Source: Ziziphus jujuba (lineage: Eukaryota > Streptophyta > Magnoliopsida > Rosales > Rhamnaceae). Taken from it: a stretch of 64,000 nt of DNA. The notes beneath the pieces were generated by a model that saw only the letters and a list, made by a program, of their open reading frames with translations, ran no database searches and had not been told where the DNA came from. Location of the stretch: positions 21,905,001 to 21,969,000 of the forward strand of contig NC_083387.1 in NCBI RefSeq assembly GCF_031755915.1, written 5' to 3'. This document shows positions 46,201-55,543 of this stretch, one piece after another (the first letter of the stretch is position 1; every line of letters begins with the position of its first letter). The translations under genes and the position numbers were made by a program.

Positions 46201-46540
46201 TCAGCAGTTCACACCGGCAACGTGCTTTCTACACCAGCAGCCTTAAAACTCACCGTTTCATTTACTTTTATTTTTATCATATATTGAATATTAGTTAGCA
46301 TTTGATTTGGGCTTTAAAAATACTAGACAATATGGCCCCATTTTGGCACTCTTAGTTCTGAGAATGAGATTTTAAATCTGGCCATTTTCTTTGAAATATG
46401 ATGAGTTTTTTCTTTCTTACCGTTGTAAATAGAGCTTGAAGTCCAATTATCGTATTGGAAATACACCTTCGTTTTCTCCTCTTAGTTCTTTGAAATTTTC
46501 AAATTTTCTAATTGGAATTCTACAGAGCTGCATCACTTTA

Positions 46541-47042
46541 ACATCAATTTTTAGGTATAAAGTGATCAAGCTTTTTTTATTTTATTTTATTTTTTTTTTA
46601 ACTTTCTTCAATTTTGTTTTTGTTTTAATTTTACACACTAGTTACATAAATTTTTGGTTAGTGAAGTTAGTATCAATCAGAAAAAAAAAATGCCTATTCA
46701 AATATTGGCTAGAATTATAATTGGCGTGTACCAATTTAGTCACGTGATAACTCATGGGTCCGAGCAGTAACAAAATGTAAAGCACCAAAATAAAACATGT
46801 TATAGTTGCATGATAGCCCAATAAGAAATTTGCAATTTTATCAGGCAAGATCATCCGTATTCAAATCCTTAAATTTCAATATCAAAATAAAATATATCAT
46901 TTGTTTTTTTTAATGAGACAAGATTACATAATTTAAATGCTATGCTTTTTTAAAATTAGTTAAGCACTACACTACATATCATTTTTCAATTATGAAAAGC
47001 TATCATATCGATCAATTTAGCTTTTATTATTTCGTAAAATCA
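46541..47042. other. AT-rich non-coding tract, copy B
   Basis: Collinear with 14555-15050. Nothing coding is recognised. Confidence 0.7.
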
Positions 47043-47249
47043 CTATGTTCTATCAATTATGGCCACAATAGGAACCATCTCATCCCTCAAATGAAAAATA
47101 CATTGTATGAACATCAAAATCTTGCTCCTCTTCACCAACAATTGACAATTCCACCATGCATTCACATTTTCTTGCATGCCAGCAAGGCAGCAACCACAAC
47201 ATGCATGGCTGTATCCCCCAAATAGGACATTTTCTTCTCTTGAGAGCAT
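47043..47249 (-). pseudogene. Possible ankyrin-repeat exon remnant, copy B
   Basis: Duplicate of 15051-15257. The LGDTAMHVVVAALLAC reading is kept on the minus strand, and MVPIVAII stands in for MVPIVAMIV in the second frame. The frameshift is shared with copy A, so the decay began before the duplication. Confidence 0.42.
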
Positions 47250-48033
47250 TCATCAGAAAAATAGTTAAACCAATACCTCAATTAATCTCCCTATAATATT
47301 ATAGATCTTGAATTGTTTATCAAATGATATGCCATATTATATGTAGATACATTATTAATTGAAAAATTAATATACCCAAAATATAAATAATTTATTGTTT
47401 AAATAAGAATCAATGAAATAAAATTATCACAGCATGTAGTTTTTGATGAGATATTATCACAACACTTTAGTAAGCAATGCAACACCCCTAGCATTATTGT
47501 TAATTCCCACTGGTAGGAGAAATTCCAAACATGAAAACATTTTTTCTTTTTCCAGGTTTAGGGTTTATTACGAAAATTCCAAAATCGATTTTAATGCTAA
47601 ATAATTTCTCCAATACTAATACTAATTAATAAATATTAATTGTGAGAATCAAGTAATAAAAATCGATTGATGTGACTAAATTAGCAACTACATTTTCGGA
47701 ATCTTATCATCACTGCTTATAATTGGAAAAAAAAATAAAAAATAAAAAAGGCTCAAATCATTATCACATCTTTTCATTATTAACTTGAAGGAAAAAAATC
47801 AAGAAAAAAGAAGAAAAAAATAATTTTCCAACTAAGCACTCTTTAAATATGAAGAGCCCCAATTTTACTCACAGCAAAAGGCAAAAAGCAAACATAAAAA
47901 ATCACCAGAATTTTAGAATTACCTAAAACAGGAGGATGCTTACACGAACATATTTTGCTCTGTTTGGTTGACTAATGACTAGAAACCAACTAGCAGGACA
48001 TGTCATCACACTCATCCAATCAGCTAAGATATT
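47250..48033. other. AT-rich non-coding tract with the empty MITE site, copy B
   Basis: Collinear with 15261-15977 and 16419-16480. The unoccupied MITE target is at 47973-47975. No gene is seen. Confidence 0.7.
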
Positions 48034-48521
48034 GTTTGTACCAATATTTTCGACTTATGACAATAAGGAAGTATAAGGAAAAATATCCCATATAAATTAG
48101 GAGAAAGAAAACCAATTGGATTTTAAAAATAAAAGTTTTTTAATTATTCCACGTCGAAAAAGTAAGATTTATGGATCGCTTCTCTTATTATATATGGAAG
48201 CCTCTTCTGCTCATGGAAGACACACATCCCTCTACATACAATTATACATTAGATTATCTAATTTATTCTTTTTTTAGAATTTACTTTCAATTAGTCTATT
48301 GTTAGTAGTTATTCTTAATTGAAATTTTAATTTTAAAAATGCTTTGATCATTAAAGCAATCAGACCTTTATAAATTATTTTTGCTCTCCAATAATCACTT
48401 CAATCATACGAGCAGTTTGATTCAATTGGCACATATATATTTTTTATTTCTTTGAACGTGGCATGCTCACATATAGCAGATCACAGATTTTTAAAACAGT
48501 TTCCGATATTTATTTCAATAC
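48034..48521. mobile_element. 488-bp unclassified insertion in copy B
   Basis: Copy A reads straight through this point (near 16478). In copy B the insert is flanked by ATATT at 48029-48033 and 48522-48526. It begins GTTTGTACCAATATTTTCG and contains TTATATATGGAAGCC, a TATA-like box. A solo LTR read as TG...CA (from TGTTTGTACC to AATACA) is possible with slightly shifted ends. No terminal inverted repeat or coding region is seen. Confidence 0.75.
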
Positions 48522-48526
48522 ATATT

Positions 48527-50262
48527 TTACATCAACTTCCACAAATTCCTCGTTAGTCTCAATCAGTCAAATTTGTTTTTTCTTAATCGGTCCTTTTTTG
48601 TCCTCTCTCTTCTTGGTCTTTCCTGTTCTAACAAATTTTAACCATTTTTTTAATTTTTTTTTTTCAAGAAAAAGTAGAAAAATTTGTAATTGGTATGATA
48701 TGTTATTGACCAAAAAAATATCGTGTGCATGGCTTTCTATTGACCTCATGGCCGTAAGATAATGACACATTAATTATAATAAAATATACAGCGGCGTGAT
48801 TAACGGTGGCGCTATGCATTTATGCCATGTTAGAAGCATCTTGAATAACACGTGTTATTTAGGCATATCATTGCTAAATTTTGTACAGATCCCTTTTTTC
48901 GTACCTTTACTAAACCACCCTAAATTTTGACAATAAAAAGTTTTTGCAATGCCAAATTTATCCTAAAATTATCATTGCCAGTATTTAGCATGGGAACTCA
49001 TAGCACTAAAACATACGGGCCCCATCTTCACTTATCATTTTAATATTATAATTTTATGTTATGATCGGTACAAATAGATCTGTTCTATTTGAGAAAATTT
49101 TAGCATTTAAACCCAATGTTAAATTTAAAAACTAGAACGCCAATCACGTTATTTACTATTCAAGATTCCCTTAGAAATGCAAAGAGATGTTGGAGTGTTG
49201 GAATATTGCCATGTAAATGGTTTAACCAGCATTTGAAGTTTGAAACTATCACATCTTGCTCGTTTCAAAAGTTTTTCCATGCTGTTGACAACTAACTCTA
49301 ACGTAAAATTAAAGATAAAACAGGTAATAATAAAGAATATTAAATTTTTTATGATATGTCTGTATAATTTGATTGAGTTTAACTAGTTAATTTTATGAGA
49401 TTAGGTCTGATAAAATATCATAAGATATAATAACACAATATGAATATGCACACTAATTTTTAAGTTTAATATCACCGCTTGTTCGTTTTAAAGTTACTCG
49501 ATGTTGTTGACAACTAACTCTACAGCAAAATTATGGATAAAACAGGTATTGATAAAGAATATTAAAATTTTTATGATATGCCTATATAATTTGATTGAGC
49601 TTAACTAGTTAATTTTGTAAGATTAGGTCTAATAAAGTATCACAAGACATGATAACACAGCATGAATCTGCACAGTAATTTGTAAGTTTCGGTTAATAAT
49701 ATTACTTTAGATTTATTTCAACATCACCCAATAAAATTAAATAAATTAATTGATTTTAACAGATGAAACACGCTGTACCTATTAGATCCATTAAGGATGG
49801 TTATTTTTGTATTTATGCAAGTTTTTAAAATATTTAAAAAAAAAAACTTAGTTTATTATTTTAAACATGTATTAATATGTTCTTTTTTAATTTAATTTTT
49901 TAAAAATCTAAAAATAAACTAGTGTATTTGCAAGTTTTGAAATTATATATATTTTATTATTTGAAATCTAAGTCAAATTTGAATTTTCAAATTTGTATAG
50001 ATTTTTAATGAGTTAATCAGTCAAATAAAAAATTATAAGATAACTTAACAAATGTGTTTGGATCTATCTATTTCTATACGAGAGCTTAATGAGTAGTGTT
50101 TAGCTTGCACACAAACACGATACGACACGAACATAGTTCAATTGTTTTTAATGTGGTTTGAAGAAATAATTACATAGGTTAAAAAACAACCATTTTTAAT
50201 TATTTTAAAGTCCAAATAATTAGGATATTCACTAAAGCAATTTTTTTTAGAAATATATATAT
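48527..50262. other. AT-rich non-coding tract, copy B
   Basis: Collinear with 16485-18390, lacking the 188-bp segment of copy A. No gene is recognised. Confidence 0.65.
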
Positions 50263-50428
50263 AGAGTTCGTCTATAGTGCATACGTCAACACGTTTTTAT
50301 CATGCAGACCTCATTATTGACGATGGTTTTTGAATAAATCGTCGTTAATATTATCACATAGAAATGAGTATTGACGATTTTTTTAAAAAAATTATCGTTA
50401 ATATTGCTGCTGACCATCAGCACCGTAG
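50263..50428. repeat. Short hairpin-bearing element remnant, copy B
   Basis: Counterpart of 18395-18559. The TTGACGATGG arms are kept in part (about 50317-50348 and 50372-50403), but the stems are weaker. A TA tract of about 45 bp follows at 50430-50474, longer than in copy A. Confidence 0.5.
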
Positions 50429-50476
<48 letters not shown>

Positions 50477-50559
50477 GTGTGTAATTTAAGTGCTAACAAA
50501 ACCCTAGTACATGTTTGAACGTGATCCTTTGATGGTCATTACTAGAATCGCATTGATAA

Positions 50560-51120
50560 ATGATGCAATAAATGTGTCGCACAAAATAAACAACGACATA
50601 TCACATGGCGTCGTCTAACGTCTCGTCGCTAAAACCATAAGATAACAAGCAATGCAGTATGAGAGTCGCCTATCTTTGAGTTTTTAGCGATGCAGATTGA
50701 CTTTAGCGATGCATTCTATCAATCCACTTATAGCGATGCATTATTTAGCAACGCTTCACCATAATATCACTAAAAATATATTAGCAACTGTTTCATATAG
50801 CGTCGTTAAATATATTCATCGCTAATGAGTCACCTATTTAGCGGCGCATTAATAAAATCGCCTATTTAGCTACGCATTTATCAAATGCATCAGTTTTTCT
50901 GTCAAATTTTTAGCGACGCATTTTTAGCAACCCTATCAGCAATGTGTTAAATTTGATAGTCCACTTATAGCGACGCATTATTTAGCATCGCTATTTGAGA
51001 AAGTCATTAAAAAAGCTATTAGCGATTTTTTTTTAAAGGATCGCTAAATATATGAGTCGCTAAAAATAGGTAATTAAAGGTTGCCAAATATGTTAGACAA
51101 CATTGTTATGTGTTAATGAG
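50560..51120. repeat. 5' subterminal repeats of the CACTA element
   Basis: Variants of [T/A]TAGCGA[C/T]GCATT recur in both orientations, for example near 50703, 50736, 50839, 50910 and 50968. In the CACTA superfamily such subterminal motifs are transposase-binding sites; that role here is inferred. Many copies differ by C-to-T or G-to-A changes at CpG. Confidence 0.85.
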
Positions 51121-52340
51121 TTGTCCTTTTTTTTTAATTTTGTGAAAAGTGATTAAAATAGTAAAAATATAAAAATAATTAAAATACAAAAAAACTAAAC
51201 TAGCTTCATCCAAAATAATTAGAATACAAAACTTTAAAAATAATTTTTTTTTAATGACAAATTAATTATTAAATAAATTAAATATTATCTCATTAACATA
51301 TTTTTACATAATTTGTAAACTATTGTATTTTTTCATAACAAATTTAATATTAATTAAACTTCCATGAATGCATACTCATTGAGATGGATGTTGATGTCCT
51401 CTTGTTGACGATATTACACCCTCATACTGCATATGGAAAAATTAAAAAATTTATTAACACTTATGCAAAATAAATAAAATATTAATCATTATTAAATTTG
51501 TAATTTAGTAAATGAAAATTTAAAGAATATTACCGTTGTTCTTAAGATTTAGCGAGACACATTTCTTCTAATTAAATGTGGAAAACACATAATGAAGCGG
51601 ATAAAAAAAAAATAATAATAAATGTCTTAAATATTACTTAAAACATAAGTTAATAAATGTACGTACCAATTTATTTAGAAGATATTATTTATCCATATCC
51701 TCTCACAGTCATCACAAACATAGCCACTCTCATATTCATTCTCATTATCATTTTCATCGATACTTGGCAACTATATGACAAATGGATTATGAGGTACGTA
51801 GTATCTCTAAGAACATCTTCTTCAACAAAAGTATGATGTTGTGTTGAAGTTAAAACAATAGACCATCTCGAATCAAGTTGATCTTTAACATAAAATACTT
51901 GTTGAACTTATCAAAACAATATCAAGTAATATCACAAACAAAATATCTACAAAAACAAGATTAATAAAATCCAACAAACCTAATCTGTGGTTAACATGAA
52001 AAAGAAAAAAAAAAAAAAACAACCCACCACATGTCTCTGTGAACCTCAAAGAAAAAAGAAACTCACTTAAATGATGGAGACAAAGAATAAAAAAATCACG
52101 AGGGCGACACAGAGAAACTCAGCTTCTCGATGGCAACGTAGACAAATGAAAAATGAAACCCGAAATATTCCACGCTTTAAGTCTCTTTTAGATTGCTTCC
52201 AAATCTAATATCTATTAGATAGTGAACTTGATGTAATTTTAAAAAAGAAAAGGGATTCAAAGGCGCGTAAAAATTTTAAAACGTACTAAAAAAGTTCAAA
52301 AAATGGCAAAAAAGTGACCTTTTTGAAGATTTTTTTTTTT
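51121..52340. other. CACTA interior, unclassified AT-rich part
   Basis: No repeat modules or coding frames are recognised here. A short stretch (51690-51960) is less AT-rich, but has no frame longer than chance. Confidence 0.55.
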
Positions 52341-53597
52341 TAAATTAAGAGAACAAGCGACATATTTACATCTTAATGAGTCGCCTATTCCATCAATGTC
52401 ATTATTGTTTTAATTATTTTTTTATTCTTCATCTAAAAATAAATACTAAAAATATTTTTTATACATGTGAAATAAAAAAATATTTCTGTTTCCATAAAAA
52501 ACAAAAAGAATCGCTAGATACTTTTTATTTTTTTTAATAGTTATTAATTTGCTTTTGAAGTACTGTTTATTTGCTTTTAAAAGTTGTAAGTATTAAATTT
52601 TTTTTTAATTAAAAGAACAGGCGATGCATTTACAATTAAAAAGGTCGCCTTTTCTCTCAATTTTTTTTTTCTTCTTTGATTAATTTTTTATTTTTCATCT
52701 ACAAATAAACACTGAAAATATTTCTTAAAAATGCAAAGCAAAATATCGAAGATTGCTGTTTATTTTTCTGTTTTTCAAGTACACCTTTATTCTTTATAAA
52801 ATTTACATGTCTTTTAAAATTTTTGTTTTTTTTAATTAAGAGACGATGCATTTTCTTCAAGAAGGATCGCCTGTTCTTGAATTGTGGGATCAAGCAACGC
52901 TTATGGTTGAAAATAGTCGCCTGTTCTATTTTTTATATTTTCTTTATAATCTTTAATTAGTTTTTTAATTGTTCATCTATAAATATATTCATGTAGCAAT
53001 CCAATGAACATAAATTCCATTGATCTAAAAACAGAAAATAATTTTGTCAATACTCTTTTCAATTATTCACATATATGTGTATAGACGAGACACAAAATAT
53101 CTCAAGACCTAATTTGAAATAGGGTACTGAATATAGAATTCTAATGCAACAAGCATTTATTGACCAATTTATCTATATAAGTATGTTAAATAAGCTTAAC
53201 TTTCATGTGTTTGTGGTCAATGATAGCTTATTTGTTTTTAAAAATTGAAAGTGTATTAAATTATTTTATCTTAAAAAAATAAAAAAATACAAAAATTGAA
53301 GGAACAAGTGACGCAATTCCATTAAAATGTGTTGCCTATTCCATGTTTTATTTATTTTTTAATCTTTAATTAGTTTTTTTGATTGCTCATCTATAAATTA
53401 AAAAAAATATATTTACAAAATTAAAAAAATTACTAAAAACAACTTTTAAATTCAAAAAAAGTTAAAAATTGGTTAGGTGAAACGGCGATGTAGTTGTTGA
53501 CAAATGCGTTGCCTTTTCGTCTATTTGGCGACTCTTTGTTAAAATATTACATCACCTAAAACTACATTATCTAGTTCTTTTTGTATTATTACATTCA

Positions 53598-53669
53598 AGT
53601 TATTTGGTCTGGTAGTATGTGATTCCTTGAGAGCGTAAGAGGTTCTGGAATCAATTCTTGGCATGGCCC
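53598..53669 (+). pseudogene. tRNA-Pro-like pseudogene, array copy 1
   Basis: The sequence has TATTTGGTCTGGTAGTATG (A-box region, like TTTGGTCTAGTGGTATG of plant tRNA-Pro) and AAGAGGTTCTGGAATCAATTC (B-box region, with an inserted base). The length, about 72 nt, fits a tRNA. The acceptor stem does not pair and the anticodon arm is eroded, so it is not a working tRNA. Confidence 0.55.
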
Positions 53670-53739
53670 TATCTGATTTATTAAAACAATGCATCGCCTA
53701 AAACTATATTAGATCGTTCTTGTTGTATTATTACATCCA

Positions 53740-53811
53740 AATCATTTGGTCTGATGGTGTGGTGATTCTTGAGAGCGTAAGAGGTTCTGAAATCAATTCT
53801 TGGCATGGCCC
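53740..53811 (+). pseudogene. tRNA-Pro-like pseudogene, array copy 2
   Basis: Same layout as copy 1: ATCATTTGGTCTGATGGTG, then GAGAGCGTAAGAGGTTC and AATCAATTCTTGGCATGGCC. The last segment resembles a T arm followed by an acceptor strand. Confidence 0.55.
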
Positions 53812-53871
53812 TATCTGATTTGTTAAAACAATGCATCGCCTAAAACTATATTAGCTCGTTCTTGTTGTATT

Positions 53872-53933
53872 ATTAAGAGTGTAAGAAGTCCTGGTTTCAA
53901 TTCTTGGCATGACCCTATCTGATTTTATTTTTT
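53872..53933 (+). pseudogene. tRNA-Pro-like pseudogene, array copy 3 (5' half deleted)
   Basis: Only the anticodon-arm and T-arm half remains: AAGAGTGTAAGAAGTCC, then TGGTTTCAATTCTTGGCAT. The 5' half is replaced by a direct join to the TATTATTA sequence that normally precedes the unit. Confidence 0.5.
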
Positions 53934-54094
53934 TTATGGACTTGTACATGTGTAAATAAAAAAATTGAAAAAAAAAAAAGGCGACACAGTTGTTGAAAAA
54001 TGCATAACTTTTTCCTCTATTTGGAGACTCTTTGTTAAAACAATGCGTCACCTAAAATTGTATTAACTAGTTCTTATTATATTATTATATCTAA

Positions 54095-54165
54095 GTCATT
54101 TGGTCTAATGATGAGGTGATTCCTTGATAGTGTAAGAGGTCCTAGGTTCAATTATTGACATGGCC
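54095..54165 (+). pseudogene. tRNA-Pro-like pseudogene, array copy 4
   Basis: GTCATTTGGTCTAATGATG (A-box region) and AGAGGTCCTAGGTTCAATTA (variable loop and B box). The B box here, GGTTCAATT, is close to the GGTTCRANTC consensus. Confidence 0.55.
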
Positions 54166-54344
54166 TTATCTGATTTTATTTTTTATATGGTTTGTACATA
54201 TGTAAATAAAAAAATTGAAAAAAAAAAAAGGCAACGCAGTTGTTGAAAAATGCATTGCCTTTTCCTCTATTTGGCGACTCTTTGTTAAAATATTGCATCA
54301 CCTAAAACTATATTAGCTAGTTCTTGTTATATTATTACATCCAA

Positions 54345-54416
54345 GTCATTTGGTCTGGTGGTGTGGTGATTCCTTGATAGTGTAAGAGGTCTTAGGTTCA
54401 ATTCTTGACATGGCCC
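54345..54416 (+). pseudogene. tRNA-Pro-like pseudogene, array copy 5
   Basis: Best-preserved copy: GTCATTTGGTCTGGTGGTGT and GAGGTCTTAGGTTCAATTCT. The first string matches the plant tRNA-Pro D-arm region at 15 of the first 16 positions from CATTTGG as I remember it. A search would settle the isotype. Confidence 0.6.
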
Positions 54417-54589
54417 TATCTAATTTTATTTTTTATATGGGTTTGTACATGTGTAAATAAAAAAATTGAAAAAAAAAAAGGTGATGCAGTTGTTGAAAAA
54501 TGCATCGCCTTTTCCTCTATTTGGTGACTTTTTGTTAAAACAATGCGTTGCTTAAAACTATATTATCTAGTTATTGTTATATTATTACA

Positions 54590-55075
54590 TACAAGTCAAT
54601 TATATTGCTTAAATATTTTCACTGGTTATTTGAAATTGAAAGAATATCAAATTGATTAAAAAAAAAAAAAAAAAAAGAGAACAAGCGATCCTTAATGAAG
54701 CAGTTGCATCACCTGTTCCCTATATATTTAAAAAAAAAAAAAAAGCAAAAAACCACCTCAGTTATCTTGCTTAAATATTTTCACTAGTTATTTGAAGTTG
54801 AAAAAAAATCACATTGATTAAAAAAAAAAAAAAAGGGAACAGGCAATGCGGAATGAAGCAGTTGCATTGCCTATTCCCCTTATCTTAACAAAAAAAAAAA
54901 AAAAACAAAACAAAAAAACCAAAAAAGCACCTCAGTTATATTGCTTAAATATTTTCACTAGTTATTTGAAGTTGAAAGAAAATCACATTGATTTAAAAAA
55001 GAAAAAAGAGAAAAAAAAAAAAACAAACGACGTGGAATGAATCCGTTGCGTCACCTATTTACTTTATCTTAAAAA
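54590..55075 (+). repeat. Tandem array II of the CACTA element (period about 165-175 bp)
   Basis: Three units share TATTGCTTAAATATTTTCAC, TAGTTATTTGAAGTTGAAA and CACATTGATT, followed by an A-rich run and a hairpin module with GAATGAAGCAGTTGCAT. Units start at about 54600, 54766 and 54938. It follows array I directly; the TATATTGCTTAAA motif recurs once more at about 55162. Confidence 0.88.
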
Positions 55076-55299
55076 AAAATAAAAAATATAAGAGATGTGC
55101 AAATTTAATTAACAGAAAATAAACTCTACATGAAAAATTAAATAATTGAACAACAACTTCAGTTATATTGCTTAAAGGTTGCCTATTTTCATCTATTTTT
55201 TTAGTATTCATATAATTAAATTTTGTTATTATGTAAACATAGAAAAGTGGTTGGTTAATCATTTTGCATGAGTCTAGCATTTAAACAATACAATTAAAA

Positions 55300-55515
55300 A
55301 AAAAATTGCGCACAATATTAAAGGCGACTTTGTTCAACCACATATTTAGTGATGCTTAAAGGGAGCATCGCGTATTGTTGTTTTTAGCGACCGTTTGACT
55401 TTGATATTTTTTTAATGCGTCGTATATTTATGAAATTTTAACAACGCGTTAGCCTCAGCATTGCGGTTTAAGTTTTTTAGACGCATTTGTTTCATAGCGT
55501 CACTAAGTTAGTGTT
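55300..55515. repeat. 3' subterminal repeats of the CACTA element
   Basis: TTTAGTGATGC, GAGCATCGCG, TTTAGCGACCG, AACGCGTTAG and CATAGCGTCACTAA occur within 200 bp of the right end, in both orientations. They mirror the left subterminal region. Confidence 0.8.
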
Positions 55516-55543
55516 GTTAGATCTCAATTTTTGCGTAGTGGGT

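Larger units (their letters stand above)
41221..46535 (+). mobile_element. Ty3/gypsy retrotransposon B
   Basis: LTRs are 41221-41596 and 46171-46535; both begin TGGT[A/G]GA and end GCTGCATCA. The TSD CTTTA is at 41216-41220 and 46536-46540, the same as in gypsy A. The primer-binding site is AGTATCAGAGCCTTGG from about 41601. The interior is more complete than in copy A, which lacks about 460 bp in two deletions. Confidence 0.94.
53460..54600 (+). repeat. Tandem array I of the CACTA element (full unit about 250 bp)
   Basis: A full unit contains, in order, a hairpin module, TTTTCCTCTATTTGG, GACTCTTTGTTAAAA, CTAAAACTATATTA, a tRNA-like segment, ATGGCCCTATCTGATTTTAT and TGTAAATAAAAAAATTGAAA. Full units are spaced 250 bp (54095 to 54345). 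Units from 53590 to 53870 are shortened, with 142-bp spacing and partial loss of the tRNA-like part. The last unit breaks off at about 54600. Confidence 0.9.
52356..55055. repeat. Series of about 12 imperfect hairpin modules in the CACTA interior
   Basis: Each module is 30-40 bp with arms like GGCGATGCA and TGCATCGCC around a 12-20 nt loop. Approximate positions: 52356-52385, 52620-52650, 52841-52872, 52893-52922, 53307-53336, 53484-53513, 53980-54011, 54230-54260, 54480-54510, 54684-54713, 54841-54871 and 55026-55055. Modules 6-9 share the loop GTTGTTGAAAAA or nearly so. Arm differences are mostly C/T or G/A. The arms match the subterminal repeat motif set face to face. Confidence 0.85.
50537..55540. 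mobile_element. Non-autonomous CACTA (En/Spm-like) transposon, 5004 bp
   Basis: The element interrupts a sequence that is continuous in copy A (ATGGTTATAG at 18639-18648). Copy B has GGT at 50534-50536 and again at 55541-55543, the 3-bp target duplication of CACTA elements. The ends are CATTACTAGAA on the left and, as reverse complement of the right end, CACTACGCAAAA; the left has lost the canonical CACTA by one transition. Subterminal TAGCGACGCA-like repeats crowd both ends (50560-51090 and 55320-55515). No transposase, and no open frame of any length beyond chance, is present. The interior is repeats. Confidence 0.93.

Noticed and set aside
53598..54416. Functional tRNA genes
   Set aside because: Acceptor stems do not pair, anticodon arms are eroded and one copy is half deleted; called pseudogenes.
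53460..54600. CRISPR-like array
   Set aside because: Units are long and contain diverged sub-repeats without constant spacers, in a plant nuclear context.
54846..55040. Lys-rich 64-aa open frame in the CACTA element
   Set aside because: Created by poly-A runs between hairpin modules; not a transposase.
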